A stretch of 64,000 bases of DNA from Actinernus sp. WN-2022 (Eukaryota; Cnidaria; Anthozoa; Actiniaria; Actinernidae), in NCBI GenBank assembly GCA_030867875.1, contig JAOWCC010001751.1:20916026-20980025 (forward strand). Reading direction: 5' to 3'. The notes beneath the pieces are model-generated. The model saw only the letters and a program-made list of their open reading frames with translations, ran no database searches and was not told the origin of the DNA. Each line of letters starts with the position of its first letter. The stretch's first letter is position 1. Of this stretch, positions 22,764 to 46,883 are shown one piece after another. Both the position numbers and the translations under genes were made by a program.

Positions 22764-25010
22764 ATCACGTGGTTGTACTGGAGAGAAAAAAATATCTGAC
22801 TTCATTTATTCAAAGGCCTTGTACGAGATCGGTAGTGTTATTAGCAAAACCTGTTTGTAAATGCTATTTTCCACCTCCAATCGATTGCCGATCTTTCTAA
22901 AACTGCGTTTTTAAAGATAGCTTGCTCTCCAGTATCCATGGCATCGTCTTTCCCATGAGGATCACGTACGAGCTCAATTCATTCGTTAACGAAGTATTAT
23001 ATCAGCACGTAACTGTTAGATCTATGAGTTATTAAGGTTTCTATGCTAAGGCTTTGAATATTCATCAGTATACTGGCGAGAGGAGTTCGTTAAGTAATGA
23101 CTCTGCACGTGCAAAGCGCCGATATGTTGCCATAAGGCCTACCTCCCATTGGTGGCTGCCAGAAGCCCGGGGCCAGGAGTATAAAGGGAAATGCACGCTT
23201 ACGTGATTAGCAAGAAACCATAGTGAAAGACCTGACGCTTTCAATAAATCAACCCCGGCTTGAACGGATCCGCTTAAACTCCACGGTACTGGTTATGGAA
23301 GAACAAATCCCAATGGCTGTTCCTGTTGTCACCCAAACAGGCTGTCGAGTAAGGTCAAGCGGATTAGTACAAGCACCGCAAGAGCAAGCTGAAGCAGTAA
23401 GCACGGTTGAACGAGTCACAGGTATATATGTTACGATTCAAACCGGTCGCTGAGTAAGGAGCATAGATTTCCATCGTTTAACCGTACCGCTTTTCTTTAG
23501 TTAATGTTCAGAGGCATTACTTTTCAAGTCTTTAACCCAAGTTTTCCGAATGTCTGTCCGTTCGGTTGCTTTCCATTAAAATTATTATTAAATATTATTA
23601 ATTCAAGGCATGTGTTTATACGCTACGCTAAAATACAACAAGAACAACAATTACAGCACAGGGAAACCTCTGTCTAATTTTACGTTTAAAAGTGGCTAGA
23701 TTAGGAGATGCCCTCAGGTCATCATCCTGTTCATTCCAGTGTTTCGCAGCCACGTATTTAAAATAATGTAGGCCAAATTAACGTAGTGGTTTTAACTGGC
23801 GGTAGTTTTAGCAAAATGCAGGGGCTATGTTTTGGAGACATTTGTACCATAAATGCTCGGCCCCAACTCATTTATGTTGACTCTTAGCTTATCGCTAATA
23901 TCGTTATTTCCTATATATAATTTCACTTGGACGCGTGCATGATATAAGACCGTGTGGCCTGGAAAAGTTGGCGTCATGGAGTGACAGTGTTGGCCCAGCT
24001 CGTGATCAAGACAGAGAGGATTATAGAGTTTGTCCCGTGGGCATACACTGAAGAGTGACAAGTTTGGCCCATGATCGAGTCAGGGTGTACCGGGATCATC
24101 GTAAGTATAGAGTGACTCAGATGGCACGTGATGAGGCTGTAGAAGGGTCACTTAATTAGCCCGTGATCGAGGCCGGGGATCCTTTGTACGGATCCCCGAT
24201 CGAGATGCCGTCCCAGCTCAGCTAATGTCCAGGAAAACAGTGTTTTGATAATTTCTCGTTCGTTAAACGCACCTTCCAAACCAAACGTGCCAAGTATGTT
24301 GTTATGATGGTTCTTGAAATATCTGAATACTCGGTTACCATGGAAACCGATTTTAACGGTGCTCCTTAATTTTCGAACATTTAAGAGTTGAAGTAAAAAT
24401 GGGGTGGTTACCCCTAGAACGATTTTTTCCTGCAGTATTTTTATACATTCTTGAAGTATATCCACAACAACATTTGTTTTGCCCGGAATGCATGGTTGTC
24501 CATCTAAGGAAATATGTTGTTATGGTAACGGTTCCCACGGTCACGTGATTCAAGACCACCATTCCGGGCACAAAGATACGGATGGATCTGATTGTTGGGA
24601 ATTTGTACTAACCTTATATATTTTCAAAGGTTCTATGGATTCAGACCCATTTCGGATAATATAATTTGTTTACAGTGCCCCATAAAGTTTTGTTACCATG
24701 GCAACCAAACATTTCAAATTGTTTCAGATCAAGCAACATTTGGCTATTCTAGCTGAAGAAATAGGCCCTTTGCAGCTAACAGTCACGTGCTGATACAATA
24801 CTTCATTAACCAATGAATTGAGCTCGTGATTCCCATGGGAAAGGCGTTACCATGGATACTGGAGAGCAAGCTATCTTTTAAAACGCCGTTTTAGAAAGAT
24901 AGCATTTACAAACAGGATTTGCTAATAACAATACCGATCTCGTACAAGGCCTTTAAATAAATGAAGTCCGATATTTTTTGCTCCTCAATACAACCACGCG
25001 ATTTGTTAGC
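22764..25010. mobile_element. Non-autonomous element with ~240-bp terminal inverted repeats
   Basis: The left arm (22,764-23,024) and right arm (24,778-25,010) are inverted copies. Shared blocks include 'aaaggccttgtacgagatcgg', 'cctgtttgtaaatgctat', 'gatagcttgctctccagta' and 'gagctcaattcatt'. A third, single arm lies at 31,612-31,845. The 1.75-kb interior has no transposase frame. It holds a possible promoter (23,150-23,230), and at 23,970-24,190 four loose repeats of a 'gagtgac...ggcccgtgatcgag' theme. Class unknown. Confidence 0.65.
23149..23222 (+). promoter_or_regulatory. Possible Pol II promoter (CCAAT plus TATA)
   Basis: An inverted CCAAT box (cccattggtgg) lies about 30 bases upstream of tataaaggg near 23,180, followed by a frame from 23,223 to 23,453 that encodes nothing I recognise. 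It sits inside the inverted-repeat element, so it may be captured promoter sequence. Weak evidence. Confidence 0.25.
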
Positions 25011-25149
25011 TGCAAAGGGCCTATTACCGAGTAACGAATGATGCGCATATTTAGTACCTAATTAGCATATATTAAGCAAAACCCAGGTATTAACATGCTT
25101 GAGTGAGTAATGTAAATTTGGCCGGTGCCATTTTGCAGCTTCTGGAAAA

Positions 25150-25455
25150 TATAGCGATACTTACTGCCACGTCATCCGTTGTCATTAATGTGCCAACCAG
25201 AGATCCATTCACTCTTTTCACCTGGTGGCCATCTTAGATTCAAAGCGAGGCAATCCTTTGTTTTTGCCAGGTTAGCCTCGTCTTGACTATCCCAAACTAC
25301 GAGGCTAACCTGGCAAAAACAAAGGATTGCCTCGCTTTGAATCCAAGATGGCCACCAGGTGAAAAGAGTGAATTGGTTCCCGACACAAAATCATGGTTGG
25401 CATATTAGCATAACAATCGTAATGTTTATCAACACGAAGTATCGCTATATATAGC
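25150..25455. mobile_element. Old element with TIR 'atagcgatactt', interrupted by a hairpin
   Basis: Outer ends 'atatagcgatactt' and 'aagtatcgctatat' are inverted. The flanks of the hairpin at 25,208-25,372 match an uninterrupted relative at 30,735-30,870: 'actgccacgtcatcc', 'gtgccaaccag', 'ttggttcc', 'atcatggttg' and 'attagcataacaat' occur in both. Confidence 0.6.
25208..25372. mobile_element. Foldback hairpin inserted in the older element
   Basis: A near-perfect palindrome with arms of about 75 bases, TTCACTCTTTTCACC to GGTGAAAAGAGTGAA, and a loop around 'cttgactatcccaaa'. Its absence from the related sequence at 30,735-30,870 shows it is a discrete insertion. Confidence 0.75.
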
Positions 25456-26319
25456 TAGTCGTGCATTCGATTGTTATACGATAAATTAATTCGTTTCTAT
25501 CACACTGGATGGGTTTTCGTCTTATTCTACATTTTGCCTCGGGTGAGCAACTCGCATGCGTTCCGTTTTCGGGCGTGGCCAGCTTCTTGATTGGGGGACC
25601 CAAGCATCCTTGTAGAGTTTATTGTCGGATAGATGGTATTTTCAACCTTTCGTTCCGTTGTGCAAAGGGGATAATAATTTGCGATTTTTTATGTATATCC
25701 CGTCAGGGGAATATTTGTATATGCCAGTATTGGATTGGTATGATTGGGGTCCCCGTTCAGGAGGGAGCTACAGAATGATTCCCACTATATGAATGACGTT
25801 TTGGCCTCCAAGGAACCGTCTATATCAGTTGCGATTCCGAGATCCACTTAAAGAATTTTGGTTGATCGAATCCCAAATTACAGTATACGAGCATAGATGT
25901 GTACGTTTTCTCCGAGTACTGTTGCGTGACCGCCATACCGTTAAGCGCGCACTATGTCTTATTTTTAACCGGCGACAAGCTAGATTCTTATGATTCTTAG
26001 AAACAGGCAAAGATTATGCTGTGAAGGCGATTACCGAACTGGACAGTTGCAGGGAGCTTTTCAGATTAAATATTGCGCTTGTATGTCTATACGATATCGG
26101 ATCTTTAAAGTGCAAGTATCATGTCACAAAATAAAAATATTGTACTTTTGCGTTTGTTTCTCACAAAGCATTAATCTTTCAAATTTCGTAACATTTCTGA
26201 CATTTAATCCCTAATCGTGGATCCTGTGACAGTCATTTATAAGCTGAATCAACTCCCCAAGATAACTACTTGAATAAAATCCCGTAGATTTGAATTGTGA
26301 CATCAAAAGATTAAAGTCT
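25456..26319. other. Non-coding stretch
   Basis: No gene, element or RNA recognised. Open frames of 60-90 codons on both strands are without family resemblance. Confidence 0.35.
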
Positions 26320-26475
26320 CGCAATAGGTCATTTTGACGATGTTGCGCACGCAGCTAGAACAATGGCTGTTTTAAATACATTCTCGACCCCAGACCCTTC
26401 TCTTATTTCTTACTGCGCATGCTTAACGAAATCGTAAGGCTCTGGGAAACTCCACATATGCAAATGCATCACATC

Positions 26476-26869
26476 CTCCCCGTTGAATTAACTATCCTGA
26501 ATGGCAAACAGGCTTGAAATAATGATAATCGTTAATTCTAATGACATTCTTAAAACCAGTCAAGGATAAAGATAAAGATTTGTCACATTCCGAACGGCGG
26601 TAGACCGGCTTAGTGTAGTAGTGATGACGTCTGCACTACACACAAAGGGTTACGAGCCCGAGTAGGAGCGCTCAAAAAATGTTTCTTTACCTTCTCTGCT
26701 TGTTTGCCTGTGAACCCTAGCTCTTGGTGAACTGAGAACCCGTCGTTTACCCGCGAACTCGTCCGATGGTCAGGGTTTGGTTTGTGGTTAGGATTTGTCG
26801 TAGAATTAACGATTATCATTATTTCAAGCGTGTTTGCCATTTAAGGATAATTGTTAATTCAACGGGGAG
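26476..26869. mobile_element. TIR element with ~65-bp ends
   Basis: Ends CTCCCCGTTGAATTAAC and GTTAATTCAACGGGGAG are inverted, and the similarity continues through 'atggcaaacaggcttgaaat' for about 65 bases. Interior short and non-coding. Confidence 0.7.
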
Positions 26870-26991
26870 AATGCGTTGGCAAATGAGGGTTGCAGCCAAA
26901 ATCTGGCTACAGTCTTCCTCACAGCGCATGCTCAAAACTCCAGAGCATTAGAAAGGCAGGGAAAGACTGTATTTTCAATAGTTAGTATAGG

Positions 26992-27241
26992 TAATAAAGT
27001 AAAGTAAAGCAACTTTATTTAACGTCGGTAACTCGTGACAGTCTGATAAACTTGAAGCCGACGGGAGTCCTACGATTTTACGTCCTTATCCGAGAAGACG
27101 TGAAGGTCTAACCATTTGCAGTTATTTCACAAAGCCTACTCAGTTATTTTAAGACCCCGAGTGCTGGTCCGGCCGGGGTTTCAACCCGCGACCTCCCGCT
27201 CAACAGACCGGAGCTTAACAACTGAGCTAACCGGGAGGCAG
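26992..27241 (-). mobile_element. tRNA-derived SINE (minus strand)
   Basis: On the minus strand the head reads CTGCCTCCCGGTTAGCTCAG with a B box GGGTTGAAACC. The body contains 'taactgcaaatggttagacc', and the tail is 'aataaagttgctttacttt'. The plus-strand SINE at 52,000-52,400 shares head and body. Pol III A and B boxes are recognisable, but the cloverleaf does not close, so it is not a tRNA gene. Confidence 0.75.
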
Positions 27242-27260
27242 TAATCCAGTGGAGACGAGT

Positions 27261-27341
27261 GAAATTAGGGATAAATTTCGCTTGTGTTAGTCAAAATTAC
27301 GTAGATTTTGACAAACACAAGCGAAATTTATCCATAATTTC
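27261..27341. mobile_element. Perfect-arm hairpin
   Basis: Arms of about 36 bases around 'aaatttcgcttgtgtt' / 'aacacaagcgaaattt', with a six-base loop. Near-perfect, so probably a recent foldback element. Confidence 0.6.
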
Positions 27342-28534
27342 GAGTCACTATTTGATTGTCCGTTGTGAAATTACAAATAACGCGTTAAATTTCAAGTTGA
27401 AATCAGGAATACATTTGTCCTCTATGGTATTGATATTGAAATTGTCCGGTTACTTCGCGAAATTATTTGGCCTAACTTCACACACTTTCTTCCTTCAAAT
27501 GCAAATAAATAAATTACGCACGCACGTGCTATGTCGTCATCTGTATTGTTTTATAAAACACCAATCAGGGCTCTCTAAATTCTGGATTTTCCCATAGCCT
27601 TACGATGTCGAGCATGCGCAGTAAGAAATGAGAAGGGTCTGGGGTCGAGAATGTTTTAAATAACAAACGTTCTGGTGAACTAGAACGAGTCTTAGCAGCT
27701 CTTGTTCTACTAACGTGCGCACCGTCGTCAAAATGGCCTATTCGGGTAGCTTTTATTCTAGTTAAATTGAGCAATTTAGCTTGTACATTTGTTGTCCCAA
27801 TTCAGGTCATCTAACTTTCCCTTGAGTAAAGTTCTTGTTTTTCTGTATCCCAAGAGAAAACGTATAAATTTCTCTAATTGGAAAACAAAGCACTGAATCC
27901 TCTGGAGAGCTGTCACATGATCTGAATAGGGTTAAATCGGTATATTGTTGTTCCTGCCTCTCGAAGAAACTAATTACAACAACTGAAAGATATCAGAAAT
28001 AGAATTTGCACTTTAAGATAGAGATAAGGTATGGAAAGGTACTAGTATAATTTGATGTTAATTCGGATTAGGGGCGGTTCTGAGAAGGCAGGAGTGGCAT
28101 AACCTCATTCAGTTAATGACACTACTAGAGTAAGAAATCATATACTATTTCCAATATGCTACTGACGTGACGTCAAACAGGGAATGTTCTGGCATTGCTT
28201 TCTCCTTGTGAAAAACTATTTTCTGATTTAGACGTAATAGTTCTAATCCTCGCTAGTATGTTGGACACGGTTTCTAGATCCGCGTGCCAAGAATCAATGC
28301 CGAGGCAGAGCCGAGGATTAAACACACACTGGCGAGGATTAAAAATTACTTCTCATTGTACTTTAGATATTCATGGCACAGAGGCCAATGACAAGAGACC
28401 TATCATAATTTTCTTTTGTGCTAGTTGAGAATGCATGCTTTTTTGCAGTCCTAGGGTTTAAAGTTGAACATTCCTTTAATGGGAAACCTTGCAGAAACAC
28501 GTTTGGCGCTATTTCTTCAGCGGCGCCGAGCAGC

Positions 28535-28790
28535 ATGGATCGGCATCCTGAAGGTGGACCTCCACCAAAAAGATTCCGGTCACCTTTACGCGTTGAGGAA
28601 ACGCTGGAGAATGTAAGGAGAGCTGTTCCCCGGACTACAGAATATAAGACGCGATGGGGAATTAAGGTTTTTGACGTCTGACGAAATAACAAAATCCCAG
28701 GCCTGGAGGGAAACCATTTTGAGTTTGCCGTTGATTTACTGCATAATGCGGATACTTCACTAAACGAAATATTTTTCGTATGCATTTTTG
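28535..28790 (+). pseudogene. Fragment resembling the N-terminus of a Crypton/KIAA1958-like protein
   Basis: From the ATG at 28535 the frame reads MDRHPEGGPPPKRF, then a segment of the type 'RAVPRTTEYKTRWGIKVFDV'. That pattern (alternating basic/hydrophobic, then W-x-x-x-V-F) resembles the SAM-like N-terminal region of Crypton-type tyrosine-recombinase proteins. TGA at 28679 replaces an expected Trp, after which the frame continues RNNKIPGLEG...FAVDLL for about 35 codons. No catalytic recombinase domain follows. It lies within the insertion that splits a MITE. Recognition is from pattern only. Confidence 0.35.
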
Positions 28791-29058
28791 TCTTGTTTTA
28801 AAGATTATCGTCGAATGCATCTACTTATCACAATGGAGATACTATGAAAAAAGTTAGTACAGCAAACTGAATTAATGCAGAGGCTTATTATTTTGTTGAA
28901 TTAGTTTTGAAGCTGAGGGAAATTTAGGGGTGAAACAATGATTATTTCCATATTTACCGTATCAATAAAACGTTTCTCAATACAGTTGCGGGTCATTTGC
29001 ATATTTTTCGTATTGATGGTTTGCAATCAATCCCAGGAGAATCAACAGACAAAAACAT

Positions 29059-29122
29059 GCTGGTGGACGAACAAGAGACGCTAATGAAGACTGGTGGACG
29101 AACAAGAGACGCTAATGAAGAA
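29059..29122. repeat. 32-bp direct duplication
   Basis: Two head-to-tail copies of 'ctggtggacgaacaagagac' plus 'gctaatgaag'. Probably replication slippage. Confidence 0.8.
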
Positions 29123-29693
29123 TCTTTTGTTTAACGTCCACCAGCATGGCCGTCCTGACGTCACATGCAAACCAAGAATTGAGAAATGATTTCTAGAAAC
29201 GGTAAATATGGAAATGAGTCATTGTTTCACCTCTAAATTTCCCTCAGCTTCAAAGCCCGCCCACTTGCATAATTTGGTTTGTCGTTCCATCCTGGGTTTC
29301 AAAGTATCCACGTGACCTCGAGCAAGCATCCCCATTGGCCGATGAGAAAATATTTGGTAAAATCACTGATAAACTTCAAATATAACGAGTTTATAAAGGT
29401 CATTTATCTCTACTAGCAGTACGATCATTAGCATATTCGAAATAAAAACCTTCATAACTCAGACGCAACACTCAAATACAGAAAGATTTTACAGTTAAAC
29501 TATTTATTTGATGTAGAATCTAGTTTAATGATAAAACATGGCTTATGTGCACTTTAAATATAAAAAAAGAAACGGAAAAAAAACACAGGTAAAACCAGAA
29601 GCCCATAACCATGTCTCGATAAGCAATGAAATGCAGCCATTAGTTTATGTATAATCTATTTTAGAACGGCTGTTTATAAACACGAAGTTCCGG

Positions 29694-29825
29694 TATAAAA
29701 AGGGGAGCCCGGGGTTTGTCACATTCAGTTGTCAATCAGCCTTTTGTGGAGTGAACATGTCTGATGCTCTGCACGAGTGCTCCCTACTAATTTCTTACCG
29801 CGCGAAATTCAAAACAAATAAATAA
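29694..29825 (+). promoter_or_regulatory. Histone-type promoter remnant with truncated ORF
   Basis: A strong TATA box (tataaaaagggg, 29,694) is followed about 28 bases later by acattca, which matches the histone-gene cap consensus PyCATTCPu loosely. Next come a short leader and ATG at 29757 (MSDALHEC...), ending after about 22 codons. No histone body follows. I read it as a promoter fragment cut off from its gene; alternatives are chance or a different small-leader gene. Confidence 0.3.
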
Positions 29826-30689
29826 ATAATAAACTTAAAGAGTAAGGGCTACAGTGTTCGGCGCAAACAGTCAAAAAAATCCAATGGTAGTCGTTAATGA
29901 ACAACATATTCCCTATGGCCACTTTTTTTAATTGCTTCAATTTTAAACCTTGGCAATGTAGCATTTTAAAGGAGCCTGGTATGCTCGCTTGCTTTCTTCA
30001 CTGCTTAACAATTTGAATTTCTAGCTTCAAAGGCGTGAAAGAGGAGGGGCTAACCTATTTATACTGGAATTTCGTGTTTAAATTACTTTCGTGGGCAAAA
30101 AAACAATGGCAACACGTTTCTTCAAACCGTGACATTCTCCAGAGGATTCAGTGCTTTGTTTTCCTATTATAGAAATTGGTACATTTTCTCTTGGGATACA
30201 GAAAAACAAAGACATTACCCGAGGGAAACGTCATGTGGTCTGAAATGGGGCAACAAACAGGCAAGCTGGAAGGATCTATTGAGTGCAATACGCTTGGCTA
30301 TCGATTTAGTGAGAATCGTTTTCTAAAAATAGATTACTGGTTATGGACTTCTGGTAGAATCTGAATAAATTTTACATCCTGGTTTACAGAGCCACCGAGC
30401 GCAGCTGAACACTACAAATTACGTCAAACCACATTTTAAATATTTAGTGTTTATTTATTTGTCATGTGCACATGCTTCTCTTTTCATCGAATGGATTCGT
30501 TTCAACTCAAAATATACAACGGATCAGTCGGACGAAAAGCATCGAATTCGACAGTGTCCCTATTCAAATAATATCACCAACCATTACCAGGAACGTCTAT
30601 CTGTATAGCGATGTTGGGGAAACCCTCACCCACACTTAACCCTAACCTTTAATGGTTAATCTTTAATAAAACAATGCATATCCAAGGGA

Positions 30690-30870
30690 GGGGTGGGTGG
30701 GTGGGTGTTTTCCCATAAACCGGGATTGGGCCGCGATGTCTACTGCCACGTCATCCATTCTCAATGTGCCAACCAGTGATCTATTGGTTCCAGCACAGCG
30801 GCCTTTTGAAATCATGGTTGACATTAGCATAACAATTGTAATGGTTATCAACACGAAACATCGCTATTGG
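30690..30870. repeat. Relative of the 25.15-kb element, lacking the hairpin
   Basis: It matches both flanks of the hairpin at 25,208-25,372 without the hairpin itself, so it serves as an empty-site reference. Just upstream (30,688-30,708) is a (GGTGGGT)n microsatellite. Confidence 0.6.
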
Positions 30871-31304
30871 ATTTGTAAAGTCGCAAAATCCGGGCCGAGA
30901 TATTGCAGCGCTATTCCATTATTGAGACGGTTTTCATACACAGGGTATTCTTTTGAGATTCATATACTAAAAGAGTTTTAGCGATTAATTGGCTGTTCAA
31001 TATTTCACCCGTGGTAATCATAACTACGTCTTACTTTTGTGCAGGAATAAGTATCTTCAGGGGGGCAAGTATGAAAGATGGACGCTCCTGGTAATGGAGC
31101 TCTTGATAAAACCTATAACTTCGCCTAGCGATAGCATGCGATCGGCCGGGTAAATCGCATGGTTTCATTCCGATTCATATTTACTACATCTACGCGATGG
31201 TAAACAGTTGCGAAATTGTCCCTGTAGAGAGGGCATTTGAGCTTTAATCATCAGTGCTGTTTAGCAATATTTGAACGATATCAGTATGATCCAAGACACG
31301 GAAA

Positions 31305-31394
31305 AAGATGACGGCTGTACATTTGACCACAATCCCTTGCGAACTTAAAGTTAACGCGCAAAGGATTGTGGGTAAAGGTACGAGCCGTCATCTT
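31305..31394. mobile_element. Hairpin MITE
   Basis: Arms of about 38 bases: 'aagatgacggctgtac' against 'gtacgagccgtcatctt', with 'accacaatccctt' / 'aaggattgtgggt' in between. Confidence 0.6.
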
Positions 31395-31611
31395 GTCCTG
31401 CACCGTGGATCCCTTCCGTAAACACATTTTCATTCTCAATTTGAGGGGAAAAAAGGTTTCATTAATATCTTATTCCATTTCGACTGGTTCCAAATCCTGA
31501 TTTGCTGAACCGCTTGCTTTTTAATTGGTCTGGTATGTGACAAAGAAATTCCGCTTCACTGATTACTCGATATCATTCCAAACTGTACACGGTGATAGGC
31601 AATTTGCAGGC

Positions 31612-31845
31612 CACAATCACGTGGTGGTACTGGGTCGCAAAAATATCCGACTTCATTTATTAAAGACACGTGACATCGGTAGTGTTACTAGCAAAACAAG
31701 TTTTTTGTAAATGCTATTTTCCACCTCCAATCGATTGTTGATCGTTCTAAAACTGCGTTTTTGAAGATTGTTTTCCAAAGGGTAACGAACGCATTCATTA
31801 TCAGCACGTGACGTTTCCTGCAAAAGGCCTATTACACCTATTTGC
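31612..31845. repeat. Solo terminal arm of the 22.8-25.0 kb element
   Basis: Matches the left arm at 22,764-23,024 in the same orientation ('cacgtggt', 'tccgacttcattta', 'gtaaatgctattttccacc', 'tccaatcgattg'). No partner arm is nearby. Confidence 0.65.
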
Positions 31846-31869
31846 CAGTTCCAAAGGCCGCCTCATCAA

Positions 31870-31956
31870 TCTCGTTCTCAGAGCATGCGTATCTTTTGGT
31901 CAGCGCCAAGATACAATGCGCTGACCAAACGATACGCGGGCTCTGTGGCAACGAGA
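31870..31956. mobile_element. Hairpin MITE
   Basis: Arms 'tctcgttctcagagc...gtatcttttggtcagcgc' and 'gcgctgaccaaacgatac...caacgaga' are inverted over about 38 bases. Confidence 0.6.
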
Positions 31957-32066
31957 TAATAATTCCTAATTGCTAATCAAAAGAAAAGGCTTTCCTGGCT
32001 AGTGTATGTACTCTGTATTTTCTCTCGATGTTATTTATCACCTTTTGAAATAAACGTTCGGCCATA

Positions 32067-32072
32067 TTTATT
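32067..32072 (-). terminator. Poly(A) signal of the SH2D4-like gene
   Basis: AATAAA on the minus strand, 139 bases past the stop codon at 32211. Confidence 0.5.
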
Positions 32073-32210
32073 GAGAATCTAAAAATATAGTTTTTGAACA
32101 TGAAAACAAATCGTGTTCTTCTGCTTCAACGACACTTCCTTTAGATTCGACTGAACTGAAAGCAATCTGAAGAAAAAGAAACTAGATAAAACCAAAGTCT
32201 AGTCGGAACG

Positions 32211-44934
<12,724 letters not shown>

Positions 44935-45184
44935 TCAAATACCTAGGTGTACAATATTACAGTCAAAGCTACATACAATACCATCAGGTCTGGGACACCC
45001 TTGGGACCAAATTAATTTCCTAATTATGGCAGGTTTCCCACAATGAGAGGTTGTTAAAGGGGCACTGTCTATAAAATTGAACCTTAAACTTTCTTTAAAA
45101 CAAAACTACATGTACAAAAATAACAGCCTGAGATAGAAGAGAAATACCATGTGTCCTGATGTAATATATAAAAAATGAGAGCTA

Positions 45185-45289
45185 GTGTTTCACCAGGGGA
45201 TCCAAACACCAAGAACAGATGAAAGCTTGAGGCCACTTTGGACAAGTGCTTTTATTGTTTGCAGGTGTTTGGATCCCCTGGTGAAACAC
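45185..45289. mobile_element. Hairpin with perfect 26-bp arms
   Basis: GTGTTTCACCAGGGGATCC... and its exact reverse complement close the structure; a loop of about 53 bases lies between. Confidence 0.6.
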
Positions 45290-45615
45290 AAAGCTTAAGT
45301 TTTTTTATATTTCTTCTCATACGAAAACAATACCTATATTCATCAATTATTAGGAAGTACTGTTTGTCTGGTATTTTGTTGCATAACAAAAGGGGAAGGG
45401 ATTGGTATTTTTTTTGCGCACAATATTTTTCAGGGCTCAATGTTGCAACCTACTGGTCACCAATGCGACTAAGATATTTGCCCTTTTTGGGAATTGCCAC
45501 CTCTCCCCCCTTATTTCTAATGGTCCAATCCCTAAAGGTTCAACTGTCAGTACTATGAATGAATAAAGACCTTTTTATTGGGCAGCACAGTACAGCAAAT
45601 AGACAGCTACATGTA

Positions 45616-45989
45616 CCCTAAGAGCAGAGCCTTATTTTCCTTGGTTTTCTAATCTCCTTCCACTGAGACCGAATAAAATAAGACTGCCGTGTTTGTGTTT
45701 GGCATCACCCAAAATCTGGGATGAAGAAACCAGTTTTAATTAACATAACCAGTTTTTCATCAGAAACAATTAATATGAAATGTACAAATTAGTCTTGTCT
45801 CAAGCATGAGAACGGTCTCTTGTGATTGGTCAGTGGCAAATGTACTATCTGAAAGAGATTGATTCCAAGCAATGGACATCACATGTTCATTGTCAGTGAT
45901 TGAAATATGAATACAACAGAGTCTTATTTTCTTCGCTCTCAGTGGGAGGAGATTTGAAAACCAAAGAAAATAAGGCTCTGCTCGCAGGG
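45616..45989. mobile_element. TA-flanked TIR element (Tc1/mariner-like MITE)
   Basis: Ends CCCTAAGAGCAGAGCC and GGCTCTGCTCGCAGGG, inverted similarity of about 70 bases ('ttattttccttggttttc'), bounded by TA on both sides (45614-45615 and 45990-45991). The element at 54,652-54,778 has a related CCCTGG...CAGAGG end. Confidence 0.65.
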
Positions 45990-46131
45990 TAATAGACAGC
46001 TACAAACCTATGACAAATAAAGAGAATATAAAATATGTCGAAGTGCTGTGTTTTAATACATTAAACTTGTCAGTCCTGTTTCCTTTTCATCCCTGAATTT
46101 TCTTGTTTGACAGACAGAAAAACATGAAGGT

Positions 46132-46253
46132 GTGTGTGCAAAAAGGGCATAAGTGATTCTTGATCACATTCTAAATTCTCCCTTAGAAAACAAAGAAATT
46201 GAAGGAGAATTTAGAATGTGATCAAGAATCACTTATATGCCCATTTTGCACAC
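46132..46253. mobile_element. Hairpin MITE
   Basis: Arms of about 50 bases, almost perfect: 'gtgattcttgatcacattct' / 'agaatgtgatcaagaatcac'. Confidence 0.65.
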
Positions 46254-46883
46254 AGCCCTTCACTGTACTCTGAAACAAAATACTCTCATTATTTTTTTCA
46301 TTGAAGTGCAACCCTGAAAGTTTCATGTCTTGTTTGTAAAATTGCATTAAGCCATTTACGGCCTAGACTTAATAATTATTAAACTTTGATTGATGGTCAC
46401 TTAAATGCAATTTTCCAAATACAACTTGAAATTTCCAGGGTCAAGCTTCAATGAAAACAGTAATATTTCTTACCACTGGAAAAAAAATATGTACAACTGA
46501 ATTTATCCTCACAATCATGGTACTTACAGTATTATTATTTCAAGATAATTCACTTTTATTGAGGAACATTCCAATGTAGTAGAATATTGCAGAGATGATT
46601 GTGAAAGAAATAAACAGGCCAGTAAACACAACTGCACAACAAATGCAACTGTTATGCATTACAGTCTTCCATTGTATCCAATAAAATCCCCTTGATTGCA
46701 ACTGCAAAAGTAATATTTAACAGCAATGTTAACACATCCATTCTTGTTGATTTCCTGCATGTGTGGGTATTACTAGAATGTCAACAACCCAGGGCTCGAA
46801 ATTGCAACCAACTGGTCACCAATGCAACTACAAATTGAGCCTTGACAACCAAAATTTCAGAACTGGTTGCCAGCTGGTGACTT

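Larger units (their letters stand above)
26320..27750. repeat. Pair of inverted repeats flanking nested elements
   Basis: Sequence 26,320-26,450 and the minus strand of 27,575-27,750 share 'cattttgacga', 'cattctcgaccccagaccc', 'tttcttactgcgcatgct' and 'atcgtaaggct'. They bracket a TIR element (26,476-26,869) and a SINE. They are probably two ends of one old element. Confidence 0.55.
28131..29528. mobile_element. MITE (8.0-kb family) split by a 1.1-kb insertion
   Basis: The two parts, 28,131-28,245 and 29,347-29,528, together match the MITE at 8,020-8,383 read in reverse: 'tttccaatatgctact', 'tttctccttgtgaa', 'tttggtaaaatcactgat' and 'aaccttcataactcagacgc'. Material at about 28,246-29,346 interrupts it. 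Confidence 0.6.
27773..30275. mobile_element. 2.5-kb element with ~130-bp terminal inverted repeats
   Basis: The left end (27,773-27,920) and right end (30,112-30,275) are inverted copies: 'tttttctgtatcccaagag', 'ggaaaacaaagcactgaat' and 'cctctggaga' occur on both. The extreme end phrase 'tttagcttgtacatttgtt' is also the arm of the hairpin at 32,978-33,044, so that hairpin is a two-ends-only derivative. A split MITE is nested inside. No transposase frame. Confidence 0.65.

Noticed and set aside
28363..28785. 140-aa minus-strand frame
   Set aside because: It is antisense to the integrase-like fragment and has no recognisable domain.
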